Source of the DNA: Poseidonibacter ostreae
GTDB taxonomy: Bacteria > Campylobacterota > Campylobacteria > Campylobacterales > Arcobacteraceae
NCBI RefSeq assembly: GCF_009208055.1
Contig: NZ_WFKI01000001.1
Span: 1-64,000 of the forward strand
Direction: 5' to 3'
DNA: 64,000 nt
Below, piece after piece: positions 53,306 through 62,419 of this stretch. Position numbers and translations under genes: made by a program. Position 1 is the stretch's first letter. Each line of letters starts with the position of its first letter. The notes below the pieces were generated by a model. The model saw nothing but the letters and a program-made list of their open reading frames with translations, was not told where the DNA came from and made no database searches.

Positions 53306-54787
53306 TTATTTTAAAGAACATCCACAAGAAGAAAAACTAGCATCAGCTCTTAAATATTCTCTTGCTTTTTTAGAAATTAAATCAACTATAATATTTAATA
53401 AAGCAGTTACAAGTAAAAGCAAAAACATTTTATCTAATCTAAAATCAGCAATTGCAGAATCAATAAAGAATCCTAAAGTAGCAATTCCTAATATTCCTAA
53501 TATTGCACTTTCTCTCATAATAATTTCCCATCTATAAAATAAAAATGCTAAAAATTGATTATAAACACGAGGTAGTACTTCATAAAAATACTTTTCATTT
53601 CTTTTTTTTGTAACATCGGGACGTAAGCTTAATAGATTTGTTTCATTACCCATTAGGTGTCCAATTATTGAACCATTATGTAACATTAAAGCTAATGCTG
53701 CTGGAAGCATTGAGGGACCAAATAACTGCAAGAAGATATAAGCTAAAATATATTCAGGAGTTGACCTTAGAATTACTAAAAATATATGTGAAGTAAGTCT
53801 TGTAGGTTTTGAAAAAAACTTTTTTGAAACTAAAGGAAATAAAACTAAAGCCAAAAGTGCAGTTAAAAAAAGAGATAGTTGTGTTAAAACTATTGTATTA
53901 AAAACACCAGGAAGTATCTCGTTTGAAAAGATATTATCAAACCAAGCTAGAGTTTTGTCAAAACCTAAATCATTTCTAATTGGATGTGGCACAATATCAC
54001 TTGTTACAAATCTTACTAAATTATCCCAGTTAAATCCTGAAAAATCATCTAGATAAAAGAATGAAGCAATAGTCAAAGGAGTAAAAGTATATTTATTAAA
54101 CCACCATTTAACACTTGCAATTACTATATAAAATAGTATTAACATTAACCAAACTTCGTTGTAATAGCCTTGCATAAAAGAACTAGAAAGATAATATCCT
54201 AAAGTAGTAATTCCAACAAATCCTAAAATTGCAGTTGATCTTAATGCACACTCAAATCTATATAAAGTATAAGAAATCAAATGAGGAAAGGCATCTGGTA
54301 TTTTTGTATAAATAAAATATGATACTTTACTTTTCCCTCTTAAAACGTCAGGGAAAGTATCATGTTCTTCAAGTATTTCAGCGTATACTTTTGCAAGAAT
54401 TGCACTATAAGGTATGATAATTGCTAGTATTGCAGTTAAAGTATTTAGTCCAAAAATCTGTAAAAATATTAAAGCCCAAAAAAGTTCATGAATTGCACGT
54501 GTAAAAGACAAAGATATTCTAACTAGCATATTTGAAAAAAACAAAGCTAGAAAAAATCCAATAATTGAAGAGATAAAAATCGAAATAATAGCAATAGTAA
54601 TAGTGTTTAAAAAAGCTTCGAATAAAATAGAATAATTACTAAAAGAAAGCTTTATAATTGAGAAAAAGAATTCTTCAACTAATAAAGAAGTATCAACTGT
54701 TGAAATAGATAAGTCAGCAATAAAGAAACTTATAAGTCCAACAATAAAAATTATAAAGCTTACCCTTAGGTTTTTAGTCACAAACAT
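53306..54787 (-). CDS. PhnE-like ABC permease, two fused domains
   Basis: About 493 residues from ATG 54787 (overlapping the ATPase gene by 14 nt). Two permease domains are joined head to tail, each with an EAA-type loop (VLRGKSKVSYFIYTKIPDAFPHLISYTLYRFECALRSTAILG and RPDVTKKRNEKYFYEVLPRVYNQFLAFLFYRWEIIMRESAILG). Relatives import phosphonate, phosphite or related oxyanions. The neighbouring selD suggests selenium oxyanion. Confidence 0.88.
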   Translation of the reverse strand: MFVTKNLRVSFIIFIVGLISFFIADLSISTVDTSLLVEEFFFSIIKLSFSNYSILFEAFLNTITIAIISIFISSIIGFFLALFFSNMLVRISLSFTRAIHELFWALIFLQIFGLNTLTAILAIIIPYSAILAKVYAEILEEHDTFPDVLRGKSKVSYFIYTKIPDAFPHLISYTLYRFECALRSTAILGFVGITTLGYYLSSSFMQGYYNEVWLMLILFYIVIASVKWWFNKYTFTPLTIASFFYLDDFSGFNWDNLVRFVTSDIVPHPIRNDLGFDKTLAWFDNIFSNEILPGVFNTIVLTQLSLFLTALLALVLFPLVSKKFFSKPTRLTSHIFLVILRSTPEYILAYIFLQLFGPSMLPAALALMLHNGSIIGHLMGNETNLLSLRPDVTKKRNEKYFYEVLPRVYNQFLAFLFYRWEIIMRESAILGILGIATLGFFIDSAIADFRLDKMFLLLLVTALLNIIVDLISKKAREYLRADASFSSCGCSLK

Positions 54788-55433
54788 AATACAACTTTTG
54801 CCTATCATCTTCATTTAAGTCACTACAAGCTTTATCAACTAAAACTTTTCCATTTTTAAGGCCTATTACCCTATCAAAGTTTTTTATTGCTAAATCTACA
54901 TTATGTAATGCACAAATTGAAGTTTCAAACTTAGTAGTTAATAGTTTTAAAATTTCATCACTTAAATATTCATCAAGCGCAGAAATTGGTTCATCTGCTA
55001 AAAGTATTTGTTTTTTGTCAAAAACTGCTCTAGATATTGCACATCTTTGTTTTTGTCCACCTGATAGATTTGCAATTTTTGAATGAAGTTTATCTTCTAA
55101 TTCTACTTCTTTTAAAACTTTTAAGATTTCATCTTTATATTGTTTTGAAGGTAGAATTAAATTTCTTAAGTTGACAAAAAGTGAGTTTTCATCAAGTTTT
55201 GAAATATAAACATTGTGAAAAACTGACAGATTAGTTACAAGACCTAACTCTTGTGGAATATATGTAGAGTTTTCTTTTTCTAAGTCAAAAAGGTGTTTTA
55301 ATAAAGTAGATTTACCACTACCACTTTTACCTAAAAGGGCAACTTTCTCGCCCTTTTTAATAGATAAACTAAAATCACTTAAAACTGTAAAGTCTCCATA
55401 AGAGATAGATTGTTCTTGTAAATTAAATGCCAT
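54774..55433 (-). CDS. PhnC-like ABC ATPase
   Basis: A 219-residue ATPase: Walker A LLGKSGSGKSTLLKHLF, signature NLSGGQKQRCAISRAV, Walker B ILLADEPISALDEYL, H-loop CALHNVD. It powers the two-domain permease encoded downstream. Eight nt separate it from the binding protein gene. Confidence 0.92.
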   Translation of the reverse strand: MAFNLQEQSISYGDFTVLSDFSLSIKKGEKVALLGKSGSGKSTLLKHLFDLEKENSTYIPQELGLVTNLSVFHNVYISKLDENSLFVNLRNLILPSKQYKDEILKVLKEVELEDKLHSKIANLSGGQKQRCAISRAVFDKKQILLADEPISALDEYLSDEILKLLTTKFETSICALHNVDLAIKNFDRVIGLKNGKVLVDKACSDLNEDDRQKLYYVCD

Positions 55434-55441
55434 ATTAAAAA

Positions 55442-56287
55442 TTAGTCAACTAAACCTAATTTTCTAGCTGTATCTAATACAGGTTTAAAATCTTCATTTT
55501 TAGCTTCAATAAATCCAGTTCTTGGGAAAGCATTTAAGATTTTTTCATCTTTAATATTTAAGATTGCTGCTTGAAGTTTTTTAGTAAAACCAGCACCGAA
55601 TTGCTTATCTAAATCACCACGAGCAGTGAAGTTGTAATCAGGATATCCAGGTGTTTGATAAATTATTTTCACTTTTGAAGGATCAATTTTTCCAGATTTA
55701 AGTTCTCTTTTCCATACTTTATAGTTAACAGCACCTACTTCGTAAGCACCACTTTGAACTAATTCAACAGTTTTTGAATGGTTTCCAGAGAACCCAACTT
55801 TTTTGAAAAGATCATTTGGAGATTTTTTGAATTGCTCAGTAATAAAATACTCAGGCATTAATCTTCCAGATGTAGAACCTTTTGAACCAAATGTAAAAGT
55901 TTTACCTTCAATTCCAGCAGGAATAGTTTTACTTTTTTCTAATCCTGTTGAAGTATTCGCAATTATAAATGAATGAAAATTCGGGTCTTCGTACCCTTGT
56001 GCAATTGCAACTGAACCAGGAACTACAAGTCTAGCTTTAACACCTGATAATCCACCAAACCATGCAAGTTGAACTTGATTGTTTCTAAATGCTGCAATAG
56101 ATGCAGAATAAGACTTAACAGGTACAAACTTAACGTCAACATTTAATTCTTTAGTTAAATAAACAGCTAACTTAGAGAATCTCTCTTTTAATTGTGTTTC
56201 ATCTTGATCTGGAATTGCAGTAAATGTAAAAGACTTTGCATATACAAACCCAACAACCATGATTAACATTAGTAATATTTTTTTCAT
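55442..56287 (-). CDS. PhnD-like periplasmic binding protein, probable selenium oxyanion
   Basis: About 281 residues from ATG 56287 after removing a 22-residue upstream extension. A Sec signal (MKKILLMLIMVVGFVYA) is followed by FTAIPDQDETQLKERFSKLAVYL, the PhnD fold, with QLAWFGGLSGVKARL and FGSKGSTSGRLMPEYF as ligand segments. NCBI and TIGRFAM describe a putative selenate-binding branch of this family near selD; I rely on memory for that. The gene is divergent from selD. Confidence 0.82.
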   Translation of the reverse strand: MKKILLMLIMVVGFVYAKSFTFTAIPDQDETQLKERFSKLAVYLTKELNVDVKFVPVKSYSASIAAFRNNQVQLAWFGGLSGVKARLVVPGSVAIAQGYEDPNFHSFIIANTSTGLEKSKTIPAGIEGKTFTFGSKGSTSGRLMPEYFITEQFKKSPNDLFKKVGFSGNHSKTVELVQSGAYEVGAVNYKVWKRELKSGKIDPSKVKIIYQTPGYPDYNFTARGDLDKQFGAGFTKKLQAAILNIKDEKILNAFPRTGFIEAKNEDFKPVLDTARKLGLVD

Positions 56288-56365
56288 AGGATTAAACCTC
56301 AATAATTTGAAGCATACATTGAGATATAAAGTAAGATTGTTAAATATAATCATTCTTTATGTCAA

Positions 56366-56498
56366 ACCTAAACCTTAGGTCTAAATGCTATTTTAAGTTG
56401 GCATAATACTATATCAAAAGTAAACAAAAGATTAAATGGTAAAAAAAATTTTACTATCTTAATATCTATTTAAAATAAAAAGATGTAAAATCTTTTTA
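56366..56498. promoter_or_regulatory. Divergent promoter region between selenium uptake and selD
   Basis: Contains the inverted repeat ACCTAA-ACC-TTAGGT (56366-56380), and TAAAAAGAT-GTAAA-ATCTTTTTA (56476-56498), a hairpin ending in a T-run 34 nt upstream of the selD ATG. The first could be an operator; the second could attenuate transcription into selD. Neither has independent support. Confidence 0.35.
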
Positions 56499-56531
56499 TA
56501 TCATTACATTTAAATGTAAAAAAGAGGAAAT

Positions 56532-57569
56532 ATGAATAACGAATATAAACTAACTAAATTCGTTCAAGCAGCAGGATGAGCAGCAAAGATGGGTCCGGGG
56601 GATCTTAAACAAACTCTTTGTAACTTATCACCAAGTGATGAAAAAATTTTAGTAGGATTTGACACAGCTGAAGATGCTGGTGTTTATCAAATAAATGAAG
56701 AACAAGCTATTGTACAAACTTTAGATTTTATTACACCAGTTGTTGATGACCCATATATTTATGGTCAAATTGCAGCTGCAAACTCTTTATCAGATGTTTT
56801 TGCTATGGGAGCAGAAGTTAAAACTGCTTTAAATATAGTAGGATTTGATAAAAAGAACTTATCTTATGAAGCCTTAGGAGAAATCTTAAATGGTGGAAAT
56901 GAAAAGATTAAAGAGTGTGGTGGACTTTTACTAGGTGGACATACTATTGAATCACCTGAAATGTATTATGGACTTTCTGTAACTGGTATTATTCATCCAA
57001 ATGATATTGTAAGAAATAATACATCAAAAATTGGACATGTTTTAGTTTTAACTAAACCAATTGGAATGGGAATTTTAACAACAGGAATAAAAAGAGATTT
57101 AGTTGATATGAAAGTAATGAAACATTGTGCAAATATTATGGCAGCATTAAATTACCTTCCATCTAAAATAATGAAGAAATATGATGTTAGTTCTTGTACA
57201 GATATTACTGGATTTGGTTTATTAGGACATAGTTTAGAATCAGTAAATGAACTTACTTCTTTCTCTATTCAATGTTCAGAAGTTCCAATTATTCAAGAAG
57301 CAATTGGATTATCAGATGATAATGTAATTCCTGGTGGGACTAAAAAGAATATGAAGTATATGGAAGAAAAAGTTACATATATGAGTAACTTATCACACTA
57401 TTGTAAAGCACTATTATGTGATGCACAAACATCTGGTGGCTTATTAATTGCAATGGATCCAGCTGATGCTAAAGAGTATGTAAAAGAGATTCAGGATTTA
57501 AGTTTTGGATATGCTAGTATTATTGGAGAAGTTATTCCAAAAGGTGCAAAAGATATTATCGTTCACTAA
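56532..57569 (+). CDS. selD: Selenide, water dikinase (selenophosphate synthase), itself a selenoprotein
   Basis: A 345-residue SelD if the in-frame TGA at 56577-56579 is read as Sec16. The full start is ATG 56532 after GAGGAAAT. MNNEYKLTKFVQAAG, then Sec, then AAKMGPGDLKQTLCNL matches the SelD active-site CxxKM region, with Sec in the catalytic cysteine position. VGFDTAEDAGVY and GGHTIESPEMYYGLSV are further blocks. It makes selenophosphate for Sec and supports FdhA. An ORF from the downstream ATG (56589) alone would miss the active site. Confidence 0.95.
56577..56606 (+). other. Sec codon and SECIS-like hairpin of selD
   Basis: The Sec TGA (56577-56579) is followed by AAGAT-GGGTCCGGGGG-ATCTT (56586-56606), a stem with a G-rich loop in the usual SECIS position, seven nt after the codon. 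Judged by eye. Confidence 0.65.
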
Positions 57570-57575
57570 CAAAAG

Positions 57576-57604
57576 AAAAAAAGAAGTAAACTACTTCTTT
57601 TTTT
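57576..57604. terminator. Bidirectional terminator between selD and pyk
   Basis: A 13-bp perfect stem (arms AGAAGTA/TACTTCT with A/T extensions) around AAC, ending in T-runs on both sides. It overlaps the end of pyk. Confidence 0.8.
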
Positions 57605-59039
57605 CTTTAAAATTAATATAATACTCAATCTCAGCAGGTGTTAATATCTTAATTGTATTTGTACTTCCTGGCATTCCTACTGGGTATCCTACTGTTGCTA
57701 CATAAGTCCCTGTTTTATCAAGTAAACCTTTTATATCTAATGTTACTAACATCTTTTGAAACATCTTTGAAGCTTGAGCTTCTTTTATTGTTCCTATTGG
57801 TTCTACACCCCAAATTGCTGTTAGTGAATTTAGCACTTTCTTTTTATGTGTAAATGCGTATATTGGAGTCTTTGGTCTATATCTTGATATTTTTGTTGCT
57901 GATTTCCCTGAGCTTGTAAGTGCTAGTATTCCTTTTGCATTTAAATCATCTGCTAGTTTTGTTACAGTTGCTTGTATTACATCAAATTCATCTAGGTAAT
58001 CAAATTTACTTTGTTTATCATAGTTATAGATATCTTCTGTTTTAGAGATAATATTACTCATTGTATCTACTACATTTACTGGGTCTTCACCAACTGCACT
58101 TTCTTCAGAAAGCATTACTACATCAGTTCCATCTAAAACAGCATTTGCAACATCAGATATTTCTGCTCTTGTTGCTCTTTCATTTTCTGTCATTGAAAGA
58201 AGCATTTGTGTTGCTGTAATTACTGGCATTCCTTTTGCATTTGCTTTTTTAATTAGCATCTTTTGGATTGTTGGAACATCATAGTAAGGTACTTCTATAC
58301 CTAAATCACCACGTGCTACCATTATTCCATCACTTTCTTCTATAATCTCATCTATATTCTCAACAGCATCAAATTTTTCTATTTTTGCAATTAACTTTCC
58401 TTTGTATCCATTTAAAAGTTCTCTTGCTCTTTTGATATCATTTCCATTTTGAACAAATGAAATTGCAAAGTAATCTATTTTATTTTCAACTCCCCATGCA
58501 ATGTCAATTTCATCTTTTTTTGTAATTACATTAATATCAATTACTGTATTTGGGAAGTTCACACCTTTTCTTGAAGATAAAGTTCCATTATTTTCTATTC
58601 GAGCTTGAACTTCACCTTCTATTTGAATTACTTTTGCTCTAATTGTTCCATCATAAAGATAAATATACTCATCTATCTTCACTTTATTTAAAATATCTGG
58701 ATAATTAATAGATACAACATAATGTCCATCACTTTTTTTATATCCAACTATTTCATCTTTTAAAAATGTAATTAAATCTCCACGTAAAAGTTCAAATTGT
58801 TCTTTTAAATCTCCTACTCTTACTTTTGGCCCGGATATATCTTGCAGAATTCCAACAGTAGTGTTTAAATTTTTCATAGCTGTTCTAATATTATTGAGTG
58901 TTTCTAAGTGATATTCATGACTTCCATGTGAAAAGTTTAATCTAAACATATTTGCACCTGCTTTTATTAATCCTTCTATTATCTCTATGCTATGGCTTGC
59001 TGGGCCTAAAGTTGCTAGTATTTTTGTTCTTTTTTTCAT
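57591..59039 (-). CDS. pyk: Pyruvate kinase
   Basis: A 482-residue pyruvate kinase: FRLNFSHGSHEYH at the N-terminal active site, IAKIEKFDAVENIDEII, GIMVARGDLGIEVPY and PVITATQMLLSM as metal and PEP-binding signatures, then C-terminal allosteric domain. Produces pyruvate and ATP from PEP. Nine nt separate it from gapN in the glycerol block, and it is likely the final step. Confidence 0.96.
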   Translation of the reverse strand: MKKRTKILATLGPASHSIEIIEGLIKAGANMFRLNFSHGSHEYHLETLNNIRTAMKNLNTTVGILQDISGPKVRVGDLKEQFELLRGDLITFLKDEIVGYKKSDGHYVVSINYPDILNKVKIDEYIYLYDGTIRAKVIQIEGEVQARIENNGTLSSRKGVNFPNTVIDINVITKKDEIDIAWGVENKIDYFAISFVQNGNDIKRARELLNGYKGKLIAKIEKFDAVENIDEIIEESDGIMVARGDLGIEVPYYDVPTIQKMLIKKANAKGMPVITATQMLLSMTENERATRAEISDVANAVLDGTDVVMLSEESAVGEDPVNVVDTMSNIISKTEDIYNYDKQSKFDYLDEFDVIQATVTKLADDLNAKGILALTSSGKSATKISRYRPKTPIYAFTHKKKVLNSLTAIWGVEPIGTIKEAQASKMFQKMLVTLDIKGLLDKTGTYVATVGYPVGMPGSTNTIKILTPAEIEYYINFKEKKK

Positions 59040-59048
59040 ATATTTTCC

Positions 59049-60671
59049 TTAAAGAATAAAGTCTGTTGATAAGAAGTTAGATTTGTGATCTCTTAGGATA
59101 CTTGAAACTATCTCTTTATTCTCAGGACTCTCTTTGATTGCAACCATTGATCTAATACTAAATGCTCTTAAAGCATCACTAACTGAAAGTGTACTTTGTG
59201 CAGAATCTTTTCTTCCTGTAAAAGGAAAGATATCTGGACCTCTTTGACATTGAGCATTTATATTAACTCGACTTACTAAATTTACTAAACTATCTATCAT
59301 TTTTGCAATTTCATCTGAGTTATTACCAAAAACACTTACTTGTTGACCATAGTTTGATTCCATTAAATACTTCATCGGCTCTTCTATATTTTTATATGTA
59401 AGAATTGGTACAACTGGACCAAACTGCTCTTCTTCATAAACTCTCATATCTTTATTTACTGGATATAAAACTGCTGGAAACATAAATGTATTTTTAATAG
59501 TTCCACCATTTTTATTTATAACTTTTGCACCTTTTTTAGTTGCATCATCTATTAAATCTTTTAAATATTGAGTTTTATTCTTTTCAGGAAGTGGTGTAAT
59601 TTGAACATCTTTATCCCAAGGCATACCAAATTTTATTTCATCAATTTTTGCATTAAATTGTTCTAAGAAACTTCCTACAATATTTTCATGCACAAAAAGT
59701 ATTTTTAAAGCTGTACATCTTTGTCCATTATAAGATAGACTTCCAGTAACACACTCATTTACTGCAATTTCTAAATTTGCATCAGGCATAATAATTCCTG
59801 CATTTTTAGCTTCTAGACTTAAAACTGATCTTAATCTATTTAACTTTGGATGATGATGTTCTAAAGTTGCTGCAACTTTTGAGCTTCCAATAAAAGCTAA
59901 AACATCAATCTTACCACTTTTCATTAAAGGTGTTAATAACTCTTCTCCACTTCCATATAAAGTATTTACAACACCTTTTGGAAAAGAATCTCTAAATGCT
60001 TCAAGTAATGGTTTATGTAATAATACACCAAATTTTGGTGGTTTAAAGATTACTGAATTTCCCATAATAAGTGCAGGAATTAAAGTGGTAAATGTTTCAT
60101 TTAATGGATAATTAAATGGTCCCATACATAAAGTAACACCCAAAGGAGATCTTTTAATTTGAGCATAAAGTCCAGATTCAATTTCAAGTTGAGAGTTTTT
60201 TCTATCTAATTCTTTTAATGCTTCAATTGTATCTTTTATATATTCAACTGTTCTGTCAAACTCTTTTTGTGAATCTTTTAAAGGTTTACCAATCTCCCAC
60301 ATTAAAAGATTTACTACTTCATCTCTTTTTTCTAACATTTTGAAAGTGAAGTTTTCAACTGCTTTAATTCTTTGAGATACTTTCATTTGTGGCCATTCAC
60401 CCATTCCATAGTTGTAAGCCCCAACTGCAGAATCTAAAGCTAATTGAGCCTCATTTTGAGTAAGTATTGGATAAGAGCCTAATTTTACTTGTTTATTATC
60501 ATTATCTTTAAGACATATGGGAGAGTATACATCTTGTTTTGCACCTTTCCAATGCTTTATTGTTCCATCAATTAGATATTCATCTTGAACTAATTGCGAT
60601 TCTAAACTATATTCTTTTGGTATTTCATTTTTATTTATATAAACTGTATCAAATTTTTTATTCGTTTGCAT
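59049..60671 (-). CDS. gapN: Non-phosphorylating glyceraldehyde-3-phosphate dehydrogenase
   Basis: A 540-residue aldehyde dehydrogenase. The active Cys is in GSLSYNGQRCTALKILF, the Glu region in RSVLSLEAKNAGIIM, and SVIFKPPKFGVLLHKPL binds NADP. The closest match is GapN-type enzymes that oxidise GAP to 3-phosphoglycerate with NADP, skipping ATP formation. The EAKNAG differs from the usual ELGGK block, so substrate assignment is likely but not certain. AAAGGAT precedes the ATG; adjacent genes are glpK and pyk. Confidence 0.82.
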   Translation of the reverse strand: MQTNKKFDTVYINKNEIPKEYSLESQLVQDEYLIDGTIKHWKGAKQDVYSPICLKDNDNKQVKLGSYPILTQNEAQLALDSAVGAYNYGMGEWPQMKVSQRIKAVENFTFKMLEKRDEVVNLLMWEIGKPLKDSQKEFDRTVEYIKDTIEALKELDRKNSQLEIESGLYAQIKRSPLGVTLCMGPFNYPLNETFTTLIPALIMGNSVIFKPPKFGVLLHKPLLEAFRDSFPKGVVNTLYGSGEELLTPLMKSGKIDVLAFIGSSKVAATLEHHHPKLNRLRSVLSLEAKNAGIIMPDANLEIAVNECVTGSLSYNGQRCTALKILFVHENIVGSFLEQFNAKIDEIKFGMPWDKDVQITPLPEKNKTQYLKDLIDDATKKGAKVINKNGGTIKNTFMFPAVLYPVNKDMRVYEEEQFGPVVPILTYKNIEEPMKYLMESNYGQQVSVFGNNSDEIAKMIDSLVNLVSRVNINAQCQRGPDIFPFTGRKDSAQSTLSVSDALRAFSIRSMVAIKESPENKEIVSSILRDHKSNFLSTDFIL

Positions 60672-60776
60672 ATTATATCCTTTTGCTCAAATTCATCATA
60701 ACATTATAATGATAGAAACATTAATTTAAACTTAATCTTAAAATATTATAAAATAATAATTTTATTGAGATTTTTT

Positions 60777-60808
60777 AAGTTTGAGAGATTAAAATAATCT
60801 CTAAACTT
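60777..60808. other. Strong hairpin between glpK and gapN
   Basis: AAGTTT-G-AGAGATTA and TAATCTCT-AAACTT form a 14-bp stem with one bulge. It lacks a T-run on the minus strand, so it is not a clear terminator; it may stabilise or separate the glpK and gapN messages. Confidence 0.4.
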
Positions 60809-60825
60809 GTGAGTATTAGTAGAAG

Positions 60826-62328
60826 TTATTTTCTAGTTAACGTACGTTCAATAGCATCTTTCCAGCCATCATAAAGTTTTTCTCTTGTTTCACTTTTCAT
60901 ATTTGAATTAAACCTTTTTTCTAGTATCCAATTTTTTGAAAACTCTTCCTTTGAAGGATAAAACCCTACTTTCATTCCAGCAAGCCATGCAACTCCTAGT
61001 GCAGTTGTTTCTAAAATCTCTGGTCTATCTATTGTTGCACCTAAAATATCTGATAAAAATTGCATTGTATAATCAGAAGAAGCCATTCCTCCATCAACAC
61101 GTAAAATAGTTTTATTATTTGATGCTTCATCAAAATTACATAAATCATCTTTCATAGCTTCTAATAAATCTTTTGTTTGGTAAGCAACACTTTCCAAAGC
61201 CGCCTTGGAAAACTCATTGGGACCAGTAGCCCTGGTTAATCCATAAATTGCACCCCTACAAGTAGTATCCCAATAAGGAGCTCCTAAACCTGTAAAAGCT
61301 GGAACCATATATAGTTGCTGATTTACATCTGCTTTTTTTGCTAACTCTTGTGCATCTTTTGCATGATTAATGATTTTTAATCCATCTCTTAACCATTGGA
61401 TAACTGCACCTGCAATAAATATTGAACCTTCAAGTGCATATGTTATTTTTCCATCTAGTCTGTATGCAATTGTTGTTAAAAGTTTATTCTTTGAAGTAAC
61501 CATTTTATCACCAATATTTAAAAGAGCAAAACAACCTGTACCGTAAGTTGATTTCACCATTCCTGGTTCAAAACATGCTTGTCCAATTGCTGCAGATTGT
61601 TGATCTCCAGCAACGCCACTAATTGATATTTCTTTACCAAAAAACTTTTTATTTACTATTGCAAAATCATCCGCACAATCTTTTACTGTAGGAAGTATAT
61701 TCATAGGAATATCTAATAATTTACAAATTTCTTCATCCCATTTATTTGTTTTGATATTAAAAAGCATTGTTCTTGCCGCATTTGTAGCATCTGTAACATG
61801 ATTTTCTTTTTCACTTAGTTTCCAGATTAAAAAAGAATCAACAGTACCAAATAATAAGTCCCCGTTAATAGCTTTTTGCTTTGCCCCATCTACATTGTCA
61901 AGAATCCATTTTAATTTCATTCCAGAGAAATAAGGATCAAGTAATAAGCCTGTTTTTTCTACAATTGTTTTTTCATAACCTTGTTCTTTAAGGGAACTAC
62001 ACTCTTTTGCAGTTCTTCTATCCTGCCAAACAATTGCATTATAAATAGCCTCACCTGTATTTTTATCCCATACAACGGTTGTTTCTCTTTGATTAGTAAT
62101 TCCTATAGATACTATATCTTCAATAGTTGCGTTTGCTTTTTTTAGTACATTCTTACAACTATTTATCACAGTTTCAAAAAGATCATTTGGATTATGTTCA
62201 ACCCATCCTGAATTTGGAAAATATTGAGGAAACTCTTCTTGTGATACTGCTTCAATTTTCATTTGCTTATTAAATAATATGGCACGACTTGAAGTTGTAC
62301 CTTGATCTATTGCTAAGATGTATTTCAT
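60826..62328 (-). CDS. glpK: Glycerol kinase
   Basis: A 500-residue FGGY kinase with ILAIDQGTTSSRAILFNK, GITNQRETTVVWDK, GTYGTGCFALLN-like and VDGGMASSDYTMQFLSDIL motifs of GlpK. It phosphorylates glycerol to sn-glycerol-3-phosphate. It lies 91 nt after the binding-protein gene. The dehydrogenase (glpD) that feeds the GAP branch is not in this window. Confidence 0.95.
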   Translation of the reverse strand: MKYILAIDQGTTSSRAILFNKQMKIEAVSQEEFPQYFPNSGWVEHNPNDLFETVINSCKNVLKKANATIEDIVSIGITNQRETTVVWDKNTGEAIYNAIVWQDRRTAKECSSLKEQGYEKTIVEKTGLLLDPYFSGMKLKWILDNVDGAKQKAINGDLLFGTVDSFLIWKLSEKENHVTDATNAARTMLFNIKTNKWDEEICKLLDIPMNILPTVKDCADDFAIVNKKFFGKEISISGVAGDQQSAAIGQACFEPGMVKSTYGTGCFALLNIGDKMVTSKNKLLTTIAYRLDGKITYALEGSIFIAGAVIQWLRDGLKIINHAKDAQELAKKADVNQQLYMVPAFTGLGAPYWDTTCRGAIYGLTRATGPNEFSKAALESVAYQTKDLLEAMKDDLCNFDEASNNKTILRVDGGMASSDYTMQFLSDILGATIDRPEILETTALGVAWLAGMKVGFYPSKEEFSKNWILEKRFNSNMKSETREKLYDGWKDAIERTLTRK

Positions 62329-62419
62329 AATTGCCTACTTAAGTATATTCATTTGTTAGATTTTGTTAGTATAGCAAAAGTTAAGAATTAATCTCAACTT
62401 TTACTAATTTTTATAGATA

